From NCBI RefSeq assembly GCF_016827675.1, contig NZ_JAERJA010000002.1:248001-312000 (forward strand): 64,000 nucleotides of DNA, in the 5' to 3' direction. Positions 19,059-27,427 of the stretch are shown here, in pieces. How positions within the stretch are numbered: the first letter of the stretch is position 1; each line of letters starts with the position of its first letter. A program made the translations under genes and the position numbers. The DNA is from Nocardioides limicola. GTDB taxonomy: Bacteria; Actinomycetota; Actinomycetes; Propionibacteriales; Nocardioidaceae. The notes below the pieces were generated by a model. The model saw nothing but the letters and a program-made list of their open reading frames with translations, did no database searches and had not been told where the DNA came from.

Positions 19059-20252
19059 TTATTCGGCGAGACGGGACACCCGCAACCCGCACCCGAGATC
19101 CGCGGCCACCGCCCGCAGCCGTGCCTCGGTGATCGCCGAGACCGTCTCGAACCCCGCCAGCCGGGCCGGCGAACCCTCCCTGGTCGGCTCCGGGGAGTTG
19201 ATGCACACGCAGTGTCGTCCCCCACCGTCGGCCGCATTCAGTTGCGCCACCGCATGACCGGTGCTGCCAGAACCGGCGAAGAAGTCCAGCACCGTCGCGT
19301 CGGCGGGGTAGGTGGCCACGATCCGACGGAGCAGTCCGGTCGGCTTCGGTGACTCGAAGACCTTCCCGATCAGCGACCGGACCTCGGCGACACCCACATC
19401 GGTGGACCCCACCTCGGCGGCCGTCCAGATCGTCGGCAACTTCTTGCGACGCCCCTCGTGCAGCCAGTCCCGCTGCGCGATGTCGACCCGCTCACCGAGT
19501 CGGCCGTTGACCCGGCGGCAGACCAGGTCCTCGCCACGGCTCTCCACCAACGGGCGCGACCATCGCCACACGGCCGGAGTGCCGTCGCCGAACACCGGCC
19601 ACACCGGCACCGCGCCGGCGAACTCGTTCACCGCCACCCGTCCGGTGACCGGGTCGCCATGGAGTGGATAGTGCAGGGTCGGCACCGTGTCGGGGTTGAA
19701 CTTCTTGTTCGTGTTGCGCAGCGGCAGGTGCCGGTACCGCCGGCCACTCGCCTCGTCGTACAACGGGAAGTCGGCCGGGTCCACCGACTCGGTGGTGGTC
19801 GGGTCGAGGGCACACCGGCCGATCTCGCGGGCATGCACCAGCAGGTGCTCGTGACTGGTCGCGAACCACGGCCCCAACTGCCGCCCCTTGGGGTTCAGGT
19901 TGACCGCGATCGACCCGATGAAGTTCTGCTCGCCGAACACCTTGTCCAGCAGCAGGCGCAGCCTGGCCACCTCGTTGTCGTCGATCGAGCAGAAGATCGC
20001 GCCGGTGGGCTTGAGCAGTCGCCGCGCCTCGACCAGTCGCGGTCGCATCATCGCCAGCCAGGCCTGGTGGCCGAGCCGGTCGGCGTAGGCGAACTTGTTG
20101 CCCGTGTTGTACGGCGGGTCGATATAGATCAGGTCCACCGACGCCGACTCCAGCAACCGCATCGCGGCCAGATTGTCCCCGTCGATCAGGTGCAGGGTGG
20201 CCCGGTCAGCGTCGATCGAGGAACGGTCGTCCTCGCGCAGTCGCTCAGCCAC
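19059..20252 (-). CDS. Site-specific DNA N6-adenine methyltransferase, Mod-like (beta class), orphan
   Basis: 397 residues from GTG 20252. DPPYNTGN (catalytic motif IV, residues 45-52) comes before the AdoMet site FFAGSGST (324-331), the beta-class order of type III Mod subunits and similar enzymes. The roughly 200 residues between (NLNPKGRQLGPWFATSHEHLLV ... KKLPTIWTAAEVGS) would include the target recognition domain. No restriction subunit, helicase or Vsr gene is nearby, so it is an orphan methylase in this window. TAGGTT 7 nt before GTG 20252 suggests a leaderless start; an open frame continues to GTG 20318. The recognition sequence cannot be read from the sequence. Confidence 0.87.
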   Translation of the reverse strand: MAERLREDDRSSIDADRATLHLIDGDNLAAMRLLESASVDLIYIDPPYNTGNKFAYADRLGHQAWLAMMRPRLVEARRLLKPTGAIFCSIDDNEVARLRLLLDKVFGEQNFIGSIAVNLNPKGRQLGPWFATSHEHLLVHAREIGRCALDPTTTESVDPADFPLYDEASGRRYRHLPLRNTNKKFNPDTVPTLHYPLHGDPVTGRVAVNEFAGAVPVWPVFGDGTPAVWRWSRPLVESRGEDLVCRRVNGRLGERVDIAQRDWLHEGRRKKLPTIWTAAEVGSTDVGVAEVRSLIGKVFESPKPTGLLRRIVATYPADATVLDFFAGSGSTGHAVAQLNAADGGGRHCVCINSPEPTREGSPARLAGFETVSAITEARLRAVAADLGCGLRVSRLAE

Positions 20253-20333
20253 GTCGGGAAACCTATCCGACCGGGCGAGGCTGACGCTCGATGAAATGTG
20301 AGACACGGTGACACACACGAGATCAGCGTTCGC

Positions 20334-20339
20334 TAGGGT
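20334..20339 (+). promoter_or_regulatory. -10 element for the first LPNTGG gene
   Basis: TAGGGT about 60 bp before ATG 20399 implies a leader of roughly 50 nt, with AGGAG (CAGGAGTTCCC) as the ribosome site. Confidence 0.4.
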
Positions 20340-20398
20340 GAGCGCGGCGGGACCTAGGTCCCACTCAGACCGTAGTCCCCAGGGGTTCAGGAGTTCCC

Positions 20399-21028
20399 AT
20401 GCGCGTTGCCCGACGCACGTCCCAACTTGCCCTCATGGTGATGCTGGGGAGCGTGCTGGCCTTCATGGTCCCCGCCACCCAGGCCAGCGACAGCTACCAG
20501 CCCGGCGTACGCGCCTCGCTGACCGTCGAGGCACGCTCCCCGATCCGGGTCGGCTCCTCCTCCCCCGCCGTCGCCCGAGTCTCCAGCGACACCCAGGCCC
20601 TCGACGGCGACACCCGGGACGGCCAACTCCAGTTCGCTCTGGCCAGCAGCGGCACCGCGCCGCAGGGCGTCATCCACTTCGAGATCGCGGGCGAGGTCAT
20701 CGACTCGGTGCGCACCAATCGCAACGGGGTAGCCAGAACCACCGTGCCGGCGCGGGTGCTGCCCAAGGGCACGCACACCCTCAAGGCGACCTACGTGCCC
20801 GACGCCGGCTCCGGCTATCTCACCGCCACCGCCCGCACCCAGATCGAGGTCCGTGACTCCGCGGTCGGACCCGGCACCGAGGATGGCCCGAAGGCCGGAC
20901 AGACCCCCAGCGGCGGTCTGCTCCCGAACACCGGCGGCTTCTGGTGGTGGCTGCTGCTCGCCGCAGCGGTCGCCCTCGGCACCGGTTACTACCTGGTACG
21001 ACGCGCTCGGGAGGCCGAACCAGCCTGA
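20399..21028 (+). CDS. Small sortase-anchored surface protein with one Ig-like domain (LPNTGG)
   Basis: 209 residues. A signal peptide (MRVARRTSQLALMVMLGSVL, cleavage near ATQA-SD at about residue 29) is followed by one beta-rich Ig-like repeat of the Big_3/YVP type (GVIHFEIAG ... GTHTLKATYVPD), a short Gly/Pro linker, LPNTG at 175-179, a Trp-rich membrane segment starting GFWWWLLL, and an RRARE tail. This is a complete class E/A-type cell-wall sorting signal, so a sortase elsewhere should link it to peptidoglycan. The next gene is a paralogue with the same signal. No ligand known. Confidence 0.85.
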   Translation: MRVARRTSQLALMVMLGSVLAFMVPATQASDSYQPGVRASLTVEARSPIRVGSSSPAVARVSSDTQALDGDTRDGQLQFALASSGTAPQGVIHFEIAGEVIDSVRTNRNGVARTTVPARVLPKGTHTLKATYVPDAGSGYLTATARTQIEVRDSAVGPGTEDGPKAGQTPSGGLLPNTGGFWWWLLLAAAVALGTGYYLVRRAREAEPA

Positions 21029-21061
21029 TCGGGCCGCCCCGCACGCCACCTGCCACCTGAA

Positions 21062-21086
21062 CTCGGGGGACTTTTGTCCCACCGAG
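21062..21086 (+). terminator. Hairpin after the first LPNTGG gene
   Basis: CTCGGGGGAC and GTCCCACCGAG pair around a TTTT loop with one bulge, 33 bp after the stop. There is no long T-run after it, as is usual in actinobacteria. Confidence 0.55.
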
Positions 21087-21176
21087 ATCGGCGTGTTTCC
21101 CCCCGTGACCTGTCCGGTCAGCGCTCGTTGGGCGTAGTATCGGCCGCAGATCCGGGCCTAGACAGGGGTTTTGAAG

Positions 21177-21752
21177 ATGCGCACTGGTTCCATACGCCTC
21201 GCAGCGATGCTGGCGATCGCCCTCGCGGCGCTCATCGCCGTCCCAGCCGCGGCCAGCAGCTACCAGCCGTCAGCACGCACCAGCCTGCAGTTGCAGGCGG
21301 GCGACCTCTGCTTCGTCAGCGAAGCGACGTTCCGGGCCACCGTCAACAGCGACGCCGCCACCCAGTCACCCGAGGGTCGGGTCACCTTCTCCCTCAACGG
21401 TCAGGTGCTCGCCAGTTCGTCGGTGAACGCGAACGGCGTCGCCCGGCTCGCCGTACCCAACCGCGACATCCCGCGTGGCGACAACCAGGTCGAAGCCGTC
21501 TTCGAGCCGGCCGCGGGCTCCAACTTCACCTCCTCGAGCGCCCGGTCGTCGTTCACCAAGGACGCGCCCAACTGCGCCGACGTCGGTGGCCCCAAGACCG
21601 ATGAGACCAAGGGCGGCACCTCGCCGATCGGCGGCCTGCTCCCGAACACCGGCGGCTTCTGGTGGTGGCTGCTGCTGCTCGCGGCGATCGCTCTGGGCGT
21701 CGGCTACTACCTGGTCCGCAAGGCGCGGGACCGCGAGGTCGAGCACGTCTGA
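21177..21752 (+). CDS. Second small LPNTGG surface protein, paralogue of the preceding gene
   Basis: 191 residues from ATG 21177. Signal peptide to about residue 26 (PAAAS-SYQP), one Ig-like repeat with two Cys (LCFV and PNCADV, not in the paralogue), LPNTG at 155-159 followed by GFWWWLLLLAAIALGVGYYL and an RKARDRE tail. From SYQP and from GGLLPNTGGFWWW on it closely matches the protein 148 bp upstream, so the pair is a tandem duplication with diverged ectodomains. The two Cys could form a disulfide on the cell surface. TTG 21171 is a possible alternative start. Confidence 0.84.
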   Translation: MRTGSIRLAAMLAIALAALIAVPAAASSYQPSARTSLQLQAGDLCFVSEATFRATVNSDAATQSPEGRVTFSLNGQVLASSSVNANGVARLAVPNRDIPRGDNQVEAVFEPAAGSNFTSSSARSSFTKDAPNCADVGGPKTDETKGGTSPIGGLLPNTGGFWWWLLLLAAIALGVGYYLVRKARDREVEHV

Positions 21753-21804
21753 GCCCCAGCGGCACGCCTCGACGGGCCGGTGCTGGCCACGCGCAGCCGT
21801 GCGT

Positions 21805-23610
21805 TCACTCGCAGCCGTGCCGCTCCACATGCCCGACGCCGGATGACCAGGCTCCGGGCGTGGTCCGCAGCCTCGGCGCCCCGGTCTGCGGGACGTCCAT
21901 CGTCCAGCCGAGGGTGACCTGTTGGCCCGGCTCCACGATCAGCGTGCGAGCCACCACGGGTCGACCCTCGTGCTCGAGTTCTGCGGGGGCGCCACGATCG
22001 CCGTCCAGTAGCGGGTCGGAGATCGTGGACCCGGGAGGCCCGTAGGCGTTGATCGACAGCAGCACGCTGCCCTCGGGGGCATTCGGCACCGGAGCTCCCA
22101 GCAGGAGCGCCGGGAACAGGTGCACCTGATCAGCGGGGACCGCCGAGGAGATGTGGGTCTGCACCTGCAACTGCTGGCCGCCGCCGCGGCAGGAGATCCG
22201 GGTGACGTCGGTGCGCGAGGTCAGGTAGTAGTCGAGCTTGGTCCCGGTGTTGTCGATGAGGTAGACGCCCACCTCGGGACGGTTCGGATCTCCGGACGCG
22301 AACGAGCCAGCCACCATGTTGGGCAGGATCCTCGCCTGCTCGTCCGCATCGGCCAGCCACACGTAGCCGCGGCCCTCCCGGGCTCCTTGGTAGAGGCCGC
22401 GCAGCGCCTCGCCGGCGTCACCGACACCCTGGGTCAGGTCCTCGAAGATCCGCCGGGCCGACTCCTCGAAGAACAGGTCCTGCTCCAACTGGGTGTTGTA
22501 GTCCAGGTACGTCTCGTTGAGCAGCACGGGAACCGCGGTCTCCGCGGTCGCCACCTTGCCGTCGGGAAGCGCCACCGCGCCGGTGCCACGCAGCACGTGG
22601 GCGAGCGCCACCGGGTCCACCGAGAAGATGCCGTCCACCGGTCGCCCGGCGCTGCGGTCCCACATCGCGGCGAGGAGCTCCGCACTGCGTGACCAGTCGG
22701 GGGTCAGATTCACGTTCTGCACGAACCGGCCGAGCTTGTCACCGAAGAGCGCGTCCTCCTCCTCGGTCTGCGGTAGCACGGGTTCGTCGAGGCCGCCGCC
22801 GAAGTGCTGGCCGGCCCCCTGCTCGCGCATCTTGAAGGCGCCCTTGTTGATGTCGATCACCGCGAACGCACCGGGGATGCCTCCGGTGCTGCGGAACTCG
22901 GCGTTGTTCTGGAAGGCCACCAGATAGGTGCGCCGGCCCTCGGCGCCCAGCATCGCCGGCGTGATCTCGAGGACCCCGGCAGCGAAGTCGGTCTCGTGCT
23001 GCAACCGGGCCACCTGGGTGGACGCCTCCAACACACCGGGACGCAGCAGCGGCATCACCCGTCGAGCGTTGACCTTGGCGGCCAGGTCGGCGTGCACCTC
23101 ACTGACCCGATCCGCGACCGAGCGCATGTGCGGCGCTGCCTGATGGAACGGGGCCAGGTCGACGCGGCCGTCGACCGGCCGGATGCGTTCGGGGTCCAGG
23201 ATCACCCGTAGTTCGAAGAGTTCGTCGGCCACTGGCCCGGTCAACTCCCGGGTGGCCTTGGCGACGGTGCGGACCGCCTGTACGTCACTGCCGACCAGTG
23301 GCAATCGCCCGGCCACCCACAGGTGCGGACCCTCGGCGATCCAGCGTGATCGGGTGGCAGCGCGCCGGGCCAGCGAGGTCGCCTCGCGAGCTCCGGTGAC
23401 ATCCCCGTGGCTGAGGTGCGTCTGGGCGTCAGTGACCCGCCAGGCCGCCACCTGAAGTTGCCAGGAGGCCAGCCCGATCTGTAGCGCCCCCAGCGCGATC
23501 ACGCCGAGGGCGATGCCCCCGGCGATCTTCAGGCGGCGTTCGGTCTGCCGCCGACGCCACCGCTTGCTGCGACGGCGGACCCGTCGGAACTCGATCTCTT
23601 CGTCCGGCAC
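21805..23610 (-). CDS. DUF4012 domain membrane protein
   Basis: 601 residues from GTG 23610. A strongly basic N-terminus (RRVRRRSKRWRRRQTERRLK) precedes one membrane helix (IAGGIALGVIALGALQIGLA, about residues 28-48); the rest is predicted extracytoplasmic, with the DUF4012 hallmark YLVAFQNNAEFRSTGGIPGAF. The family is common beside cell-envelope polysaccharide genes in actinobacteria and has no proven activity; the fold is thought LytR-CpsA-Psr-like by some annotations, which I cannot confirm. TACCCT 6 nt before GTG 23610 supports that start; GTG 23640 is the longer alternative. Lies downstream of the enoyl-CoA hydratase gene and converges on the LPNTGG genes. Confidence 0.84.
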   Translation of the reverse strand: MPDEEIEFRRVRRRSKRWRRRQTERRLKIAGGIALGVIALGALQIGLASWQLQVAAWRVTDAQTHLSHGDVTGAREATSLARRAATRSRWIAEGPHLWVAGRLPLVGSDVQAVRTVAKATRELTGPVADELFELRVILDPERIRPVDGRVDLAPFHQAAPHMRSVADRVSEVHADLAAKVNARRVMPLLRPGVLEASTQVARLQHETDFAAGVLEITPAMLGAEGRRTYLVAFQNNAEFRSTGGIPGAFAVIDINKGAFKMREQGAGQHFGGGLDEPVLPQTEEEDALFGDKLGRFVQNVNLTPDWSRSAELLAAMWDRSAGRPVDGIFSVDPVALAHVLRGTGAVALPDGKVATAETAVPVLLNETYLDYNTQLEQDLFFEESARRIFEDLTQGVGDAGEALRGLYQGAREGRGYVWLADADEQARILPNMVAGSFASGDPNRPEVGVYLIDNTGTKLDYYLTSRTDVTRISCRGGGQQLQVQTHISSAVPADQVHLFPALLLGAPVPNAPEGSVLLSINAYGPPGSTISDPLLDGDRGAPAELEHEGRPVVARTLIVEPGQQVTLGWTMDVPQTGAPRLRTTPGAWSSGVGHVERHGCE

Positions 23611-23649
23611 CCGCTCAGGGTAGCGGGCCGAAGGTCCCACCGAGGCCGT

Positions 23650-24492
23650 TCACCGGCCTGTGAACGTGGGCTTCTCCCCGGCCACGAACGCACGCACTCC
23701 TTCAGCGAAGTCAGCGCTGCCGTAGGCAGCGATCAGCAGCTCCTCGTCACCGCTGACGGCGTCGAGGATCGTGGCGCGGCGACGCAGCTGTGCCTTGGTG
23801 GTGGCCAGGGTGAGCGGGGCGGCCCGTCGGATCCCCGTCGTGATCCGCTCGACAGCGGCCTCCAGCCCCGCTCGGTCCGCGACCACTTCGGCGAGCGCGC
23901 CGACGGCGTACGCTCGGTCCGCGTCGACGAGCCGGGAGGCGAGCAGCATCTCCTTGGTGAGCGACTCCCCGAAGGTCTCCACGCATCGGTGCAGCACCGG
24001 CGCCGCCAGCGCGTTGCCGAGGGTGCGGGCGATCGGATACCCGAAGCGCGAACCGGTGGTGGCCACTCGGATGTCGCAGTAGGTGGCCACCGCGAGTCCG
24101 CCGCCCACGCAGGCACCGTCGATGGCGGCGATGGTGACCTGGTCGAGCTCGGCCAGACCACGCATCACCTCCCGGATGCCGGCTTCGTAGCCGACGCCTT
24201 CCTCCCCCGTCGACATCTGCGTGAACGCGGAGATCTCGTTGCCGGCGGAGAACGCCTTCCCGCCGGCACCGGTGATCACCACCGCGCGGGTGTCGCGGTC
24301 TCCGGTGAGCGAGGCGGCGACCTCGGCCAGCGCGGCGTAGATCCCCGACGTCATCGCGTTCATCCGCTCGGGGCGATTGAGGGTTACCGTGAGCACGCCG
24401 GGGGTGCGGGTCAACAGCAGTTGCCCGTCGGCCATGCTGATGGTGGCTGGAGTGGCGTTGGCTGGGCTGGACTGCTCGCTCTGATCGGACAC
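23650..24492 (-). CDS. Enoyl-CoA hydratase/isomerase family protein
   Basis: 280 residues in the crotonase fold. The CoA-binding/oxyanion segment AGGKAFSAGNEISAF (about residue 80) and DGACVGGGLAVATYCDIRVA are clear. Of the two catalytic glutamates of true hydratases, the first position appears to be different (ELDQVTIAAIDGACVGG lacks the classic Glu), so the reaction could be isomerisation or another crotonase reaction. GTG 24492 gives MSDQSEQSS and has TAGCAT 8 nt upstream; ATG 24435 (MADGQLLL) is an alternative that removes a Ser/Ala-rich lead. Divergent from the CHAD gene, 36 bp apart. Confidence 0.86.
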   Translation of the reverse strand: MSDQSEQSSPANATPATISMADGQLLLTRTPGVLTVTLNRPERMNAMTSGIYAALAEVAASLTGDRDTRAVVITGAGGKAFSAGNEISAFTQMSTGEEGVGYEAGIREVMRGLAELDQVTIAAIDGACVGGGLAVATYCDIRVATTGSRFGYPIARTLGNALAAPVLHRCVETFGESLTKEMLLASRLVDADRAYAVGALAEVVADRAGLEAAVERITTGIRRAAPLTLATTKAQLRRRATILDAVSGDEELLIAAYGSADFAEGVRAFVAGEKPTFTGR

Positions 24493-24528
24493 GATCGCTG
24501 ATGCTAGCCCGGGTGCAAGGATGGATGG

Positions 24529-25185
24529 GTGCGACCTCTGACCACGACCGGTCTGCTGCGTCCTTGGCTGGAGCAGCAGCGTCGGGAACTCGGCGAGGCA
24601 CTCCCCCAGGTGGCGGTGCCTCGGCAGGTCCACGTCGCACGGGTCCGGATCCGACGGCTGCGCAGCGTGGTCTCGGCGTACCGGGTCTATCTGCCCGACG
24701 AGGTCGTCGACCTGGGCCCGGGGTGGCAGCGGCTGGCCCGTGGCCTGTCGCCGTTGCGCGATGTCGACGTGATCGCCGAGTTGCTCCGACAGCGTGGGAT
24801 CGACGAGTACGCCGACCACCTGCACCGCGAGCGTGAGCGCAGGCTGGCCGAGGCACGCGGCGCGGTGACGCACCGTCGTACCCGGCGGTTGCTGGACGCC
24901 TGGGACGCAGCGGTCACCGGTCCTGACTGGCCTGCTGGCGGCTGGGCCGTCGAGGCGGCCGAGAAGGTGACCGCCCGGGAGCGGGCCCGGCTGGCGAAGC
25001 GAGCCGACTCGGACCCTCATGACCTGCGCAAGGCCGCCAAGCGGGCCCGGTACGCCGCCGAGGTGGTGGCCGACATCTACGAGCCGGCAGCCGCACTCGC
25101 CGCCTCGGCGCAGCGGATCCAGGCGCGGGTCGGCGCCAGGCTGGATGCGCGGATGCTGGAGGCGTGGCTGGCGGACAAGGGCTGA
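24529..25185 (+). CDS. CHAD domain protein
   Basis: 218-residue all-helical CHAD domain with the conserved His-containing helices HVARVRIRRLRS (about residue 35) and HDLRKAAKRARYAAEV (about 165). CHAD proteins bind polyphosphate through these basic helices and often accompany CYTH phosphatases; no CYTH domain or gene is present here, so this is a stand-alone CHAD. Start GTG 24529 with AAGGAT 6 nt upstream, a leaderless candidate. The inferred role is association with polyphosphate granules. Confidence 0.86.
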   Translation: MRPLTTTGLLRPWLEQQRRELGEALPQVAVPRQVHVARVRIRRLRSVVSAYRVYLPDEVVDLGPGWQRLARGLSPLRDVDVIAELLRQRGIDEYADHLHRERERRLAEARGAVTHRRTRRLLDAWDAAVTGPDWPAGGWAVEAAEKVTARERARLAKRADSDPHDLRKAAKRARYAAEVVADIYEPAAALAASAQRIQARVGARLDARMLEAWLADKG

Positions 25186-25200
25186 GGCGCCGATGCGCCG

Positions 25201-25377
25201 TCAGACCACGTGAGTGTCCGGTCCGGGCCAGGTGAGGCCCTCATGGCCGTCGTCCCAGCGGACCACGAAGGGCGGCCCTCCGTTCTCACCACGGACCTCG
25301 ATCACTTCCCCTTCGCGGCGTGCGTCACCGACGTGCTTGCCCTCGGTCACGACGCGGTCTCCGACGTTCGCGCGCAT
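25201..25377 (-). CDS. DUF1918 small protein
   Basis: 58 residues from ATG 25377, with GGAGG 8 nt upstream. It matches DUF1918 along its full length: MRANVGDRVVTEGKHVGD, then EGEVIEVRGENGGPPFVVRW, then DDGHEGLTWPGPD. The family is a small SH3-like beta-barrel of unknown function, frequent in actinobacteria and often stress-linked. An in-frame GTG at 25392 with AGGAGG is possible but atypical for the family. It is the third gene of a leftward run with the 32-aa membrane peptide and the four-helix membrane protein. Confidence 0.88.
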   Translation of the reverse strand: MRANVGDRVVTEGKHVGDARREGEVIEVRGENGGPPFVVRWDDGHEGLTWPGPDTHVV

Positions 25378-25444
25378 CTCGACCACCTCCACCTCCTGTG
25401 TACCGTGCCGACGCCCCGTTGTCGAGGGGGTGGAAGGGGCTGGA

Positions 25445-25543
25445 TCACTGACGGCGGGCGAGCGCGATGATCCCCAGCAACAGGCCGAGCAGGATCACGA
25501 ATCCGACCACCACGACTGCGGCGACCAGGAGTGAGGTGGACAT
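25445..25543 (-). CDS. 32-aa single-helix membrane peptide
   Basis: A small gene missed by length cut-offs: ATG 25543, with GGAG 5 nt upstream, encodes MSTSLLVAAVVVVGFVILLG followed by LLLGIIALARRQ and stop. It is one long hydrophobic helix with a short positive C-terminus (ARRQ), so the N-terminus should face out. It starts 11 bp after the stop of the upstream membrane protein, suggesting cotranscription and perhaps a complex. Function unknown. Confidence 0.65.
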   Translation of the reverse strand: MSTSLLVAAVVVVGFVILLGLLLGIIALARRQ

Positions 25544-25554
25544 GGGGGCTCCGA

Positions 25555-26076
25555 TCAGTGGTTGGGATTGTCGGAGTGGTCTCCGGACCATGGTTCCAGG
25601 CCACTCAACTCCAGCAGGTGGGAACGCCCACCGGCCGAGTCCATCTGTTGCTCGGCGCGAGCGATCACCGAGCGGGTGGGCAGCACCAGGGTGGCCAGGA
25701 TGACCAGCGAGATGGCCGCGCCGACGACGTAGGTGAGCAGCGACCCTTCATCGACCAGGAACGCCAGCACCAGGGCGACCAGAGCGACCATCTCGGCGGT
25801 CGCCATCTTGAGGATGGTGTTGGCCTGGAAGGGGCCGAAGGCGTTGGTCTGGGATCGGGGGGCGGTCGGGTCGAGCCGGGGCAGTTGGGTGTTCATCGCG
25901 TAGGTGATGAGGGCGGCGCTGACACCCATCACCACCACGACGGGCAGCACCCACACCGGGGGCATCGCCCACGGGTCGACCGAGCCGAGCGCGACGTAGA
26001 CGACGGCTCCGAGGACGACGACGGTGCCCATCACCGCACTGACGATCACCTGCAGGGTTCGAAACGCCTGAGTCAT
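25555..26076 (-). CDS. Four-helix membrane protein, uncharacterised
   Basis: 173 residues from ATG 26076 (MTQAFRTLQVIVSAVMGTVV). Four hydrophobic segments at about 7-30, 43-62, 92-110 and 117-138 are followed by a hydrophilic C-terminal tail of about 35 residues ending DHSDNPNH. I do not recognise the family. The open frame extends upstream to 26535, but that part is the shadow of the opposite-strand gene. Probable operon with the 32-aa peptide and DUF1918. Confidence 0.72.
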   Translation of the reverse strand: MTQAFRTLQVIVSAVMGTVVVLGAVVYVALGSVDPWAMPPVWVLPVVVVMGVSAALITYAMNTQLPRLDPTAPRSQTNAFGPFQANTILKMATAEMVALVALVLAFLVDEGSLLTYVVGAAISLVILATLVLPTRSVIARAEQQMDSAGGRSHLLELSGLEPWSGDHSDNPNH

Positions 26077-26181
26077 GCCACCAGCAAAGCACACGACCAG
26101 TTGTGTTCCACAGCCTCGACGCCGGCGCCCTGCTGTGGATGAACTCGGTTGGGTGGAGGTGACTGCCGCAAGGCTGGTGGC

Positions 26182-26586
26182 ATGGAGACACCACTCATTC
26201 ACACCCAGTCCGATGTCGAGCAGTTGTGGCGGACGCTGATGCAGCCACTCGGGTTCGCGCAACACGCCCTGTGGGCCTGCATGGTGGAGGCCGACGGTCA
26301 CGCGGTGCCGCACCTGTTGGAGGTCGACGACCTGCCACCGGTCTTCACCGACGCCGACGCCGACCAACTCATCGACTTCCTCGAGCACGTGCTGCGCGAG
26401 TTCTTCCCCGGCGGGAGCGTGGCGCTGTTGTTGACCCGGCCAGGTGCCGGGCCGCCCGCTCCTCGGGACCGGGAGACGGCCGCCGCCGTGTACGCCGCGG
26501 CGCAGCGGCAGGGAGTCAGCCTGGAGGTGATCCACCTGGCGAACGACACCGATATCGCGCCGGTGCCGATGGACGAGGCGGCTTGA
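26182..26586 (+). CDS. Conserved hypothetical protein
   Basis: 134-residue soluble alpha/beta protein from ATG 26182; AAGGCT lies 6 nt upstream, a leaderless pattern. Seen: DVEQLWRTLMQPLGF, HLLEVDDLPPVFTDADADQL, GGSVALLLTRPGAGPPAPRD and a closing LANDTDIAPVPMDEAA. The layout is like the small actinobacterial proteins that report on RadC/JAB-like or decarboxylase-like folds, but no catalytic motif is clear, so I give no function. Divergent from the membrane protein gene, convergent with yitT. Confidence 0.68.
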   Translation: METPLIHTQSDVEQLWRTLMQPLGFAQHALWACMVEADGHAVPHLLEVDDLPPVFTDADADQLIDFLEHVLREFFPGGSVALLLTRPGAGPPAPRDRETAAAVYAAAQRQGVSLEVIHLANDTDIAPVPMDEAA

Positions 26587-26599
26587 GCGTGGTCCGAGA

Positions 26600-27214
26600 T
26601 CAGATCCCGAAGTAGCGGCCGGGGCGGTGGTTGAGTGCGAGCACCAGGTTCAACAGTGCCGCGCCGAGCGCGGAGAGCAGCACCATTGACGGGGTGACGA
26701 CCGCGAAGGCAGCGAGCACCACGGCCACGTCGAGGGACATCTGCACGTAGCCGGCCCGCCAGCCGAGGCGTTCCTGGGCGAGCAACGCGATGATGTTGAA
26801 GCCACCGACGCTGGAGCCGTGCCGGAAGAGGATCAGCAGGCCGATGCCGATCAACAGGTTGCCCAGCAGGATCGCGTATGTCGGCTGAATCCCCGACGCG
26901 TCGAGAAGTCGCGGGTGCACCGCCGACAGGGCCCCGACGAGCAGCACTGCGATCAGGCTCTGGGCGGTGAAACGCCAGCCCTTGCGCGCCAGGGCGAGGG
27001 CGAAGAAGGGCAGGTTGATGGCCACGAAGGCTAAACCGAACGCGAGCCCGGTCCAGTAGGAGATCAACAGGGCGAGTCCCGCCGTGCCCCCGGTGACGGC
27101 CTCCACGGAGCTGAGCAGGTGCACCCCGAAGGAGACCACCACGGTGCCACTGGCCATGGCGAAGAGGTCATCGACCCAGGAGTGCGGCGGCGAGGCCTGC
27201 AGGACGTCATTCAC
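26600..27214 (-). CDS. YitT family membrane protein
   Basis: 204 residues with five to six hydrophobic segments and the YitT/DUF161 features: an early conserved Gly-rich helix (GGTAGLALLISYWTGLAFGL), NLPFFALALARKGWRF and the GSSVGGFNIIALLAQE motif. The C-terminal cytoplasmic DUF2179 domain of longer YitT proteins is missing, as in other short actinobacterial members. Function not established. Starts at GTG 27214; an 11-bp inverted repeat lies 63 bp upstream. Confidence 0.82.
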   Translation of the reverse strand: MNDVLQASPPHSWVDDLFAMASGTVVVSFGVHLLSSVEAVTGGTAGLALLISYWTGLAFGLAFVAINLPFFALALARKGWRFTAQSLIAVLLVGALSAVHPRLLDASGIQPTYAILLGNLLIGIGLLILFRHGSSVGGFNIIALLAQERLGWRAGYVQMSLDVAVVLAAFAVVTPSMVLLSALGAALLNLVLALNHRPGRYFGI

Positions 27215-27276
27215 GGTGGTCAGTGTCGCGCACTTCTCACCGGTTCGGAGGATCGCCGACTCGATTGACGGGGTGC

Positions 27277-27309
27277 CTGCCGGTCGTACCCGAGATGAAC
27301 GACCGGCAG
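27277..27309. promoter_or_regulatory. 11-bp inverted repeat in the yitT / DUF2237 intergenic region
   Basis: CTGCCGGTCGT (27277-27287) and ACGACCGGCAG (27299-27309) are perfect complements with an 11-nt spacer. Both flanking genes point away, so it is not a terminator for either; an operator or a leader hairpin for yitT is more likely. Confidence 0.5.
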
Positions 27310-27427
27310 ACTTGGCGCCGCCATCGTGAGTTCTACCCAGCCCTGGTGAGTTGAAACCTGATGAATGGCAGAAATTTCAGTGGGTCCGGGCGGCGGTCCG
27401 TCGTCGTAGCCGTGGCAGGCTGGAGGT

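Noticed and set aside
19059..20252. Complete type III restriction-modification system
   Set aside because: Only the methyltransferase is present; both neighbours are unrelated genes.
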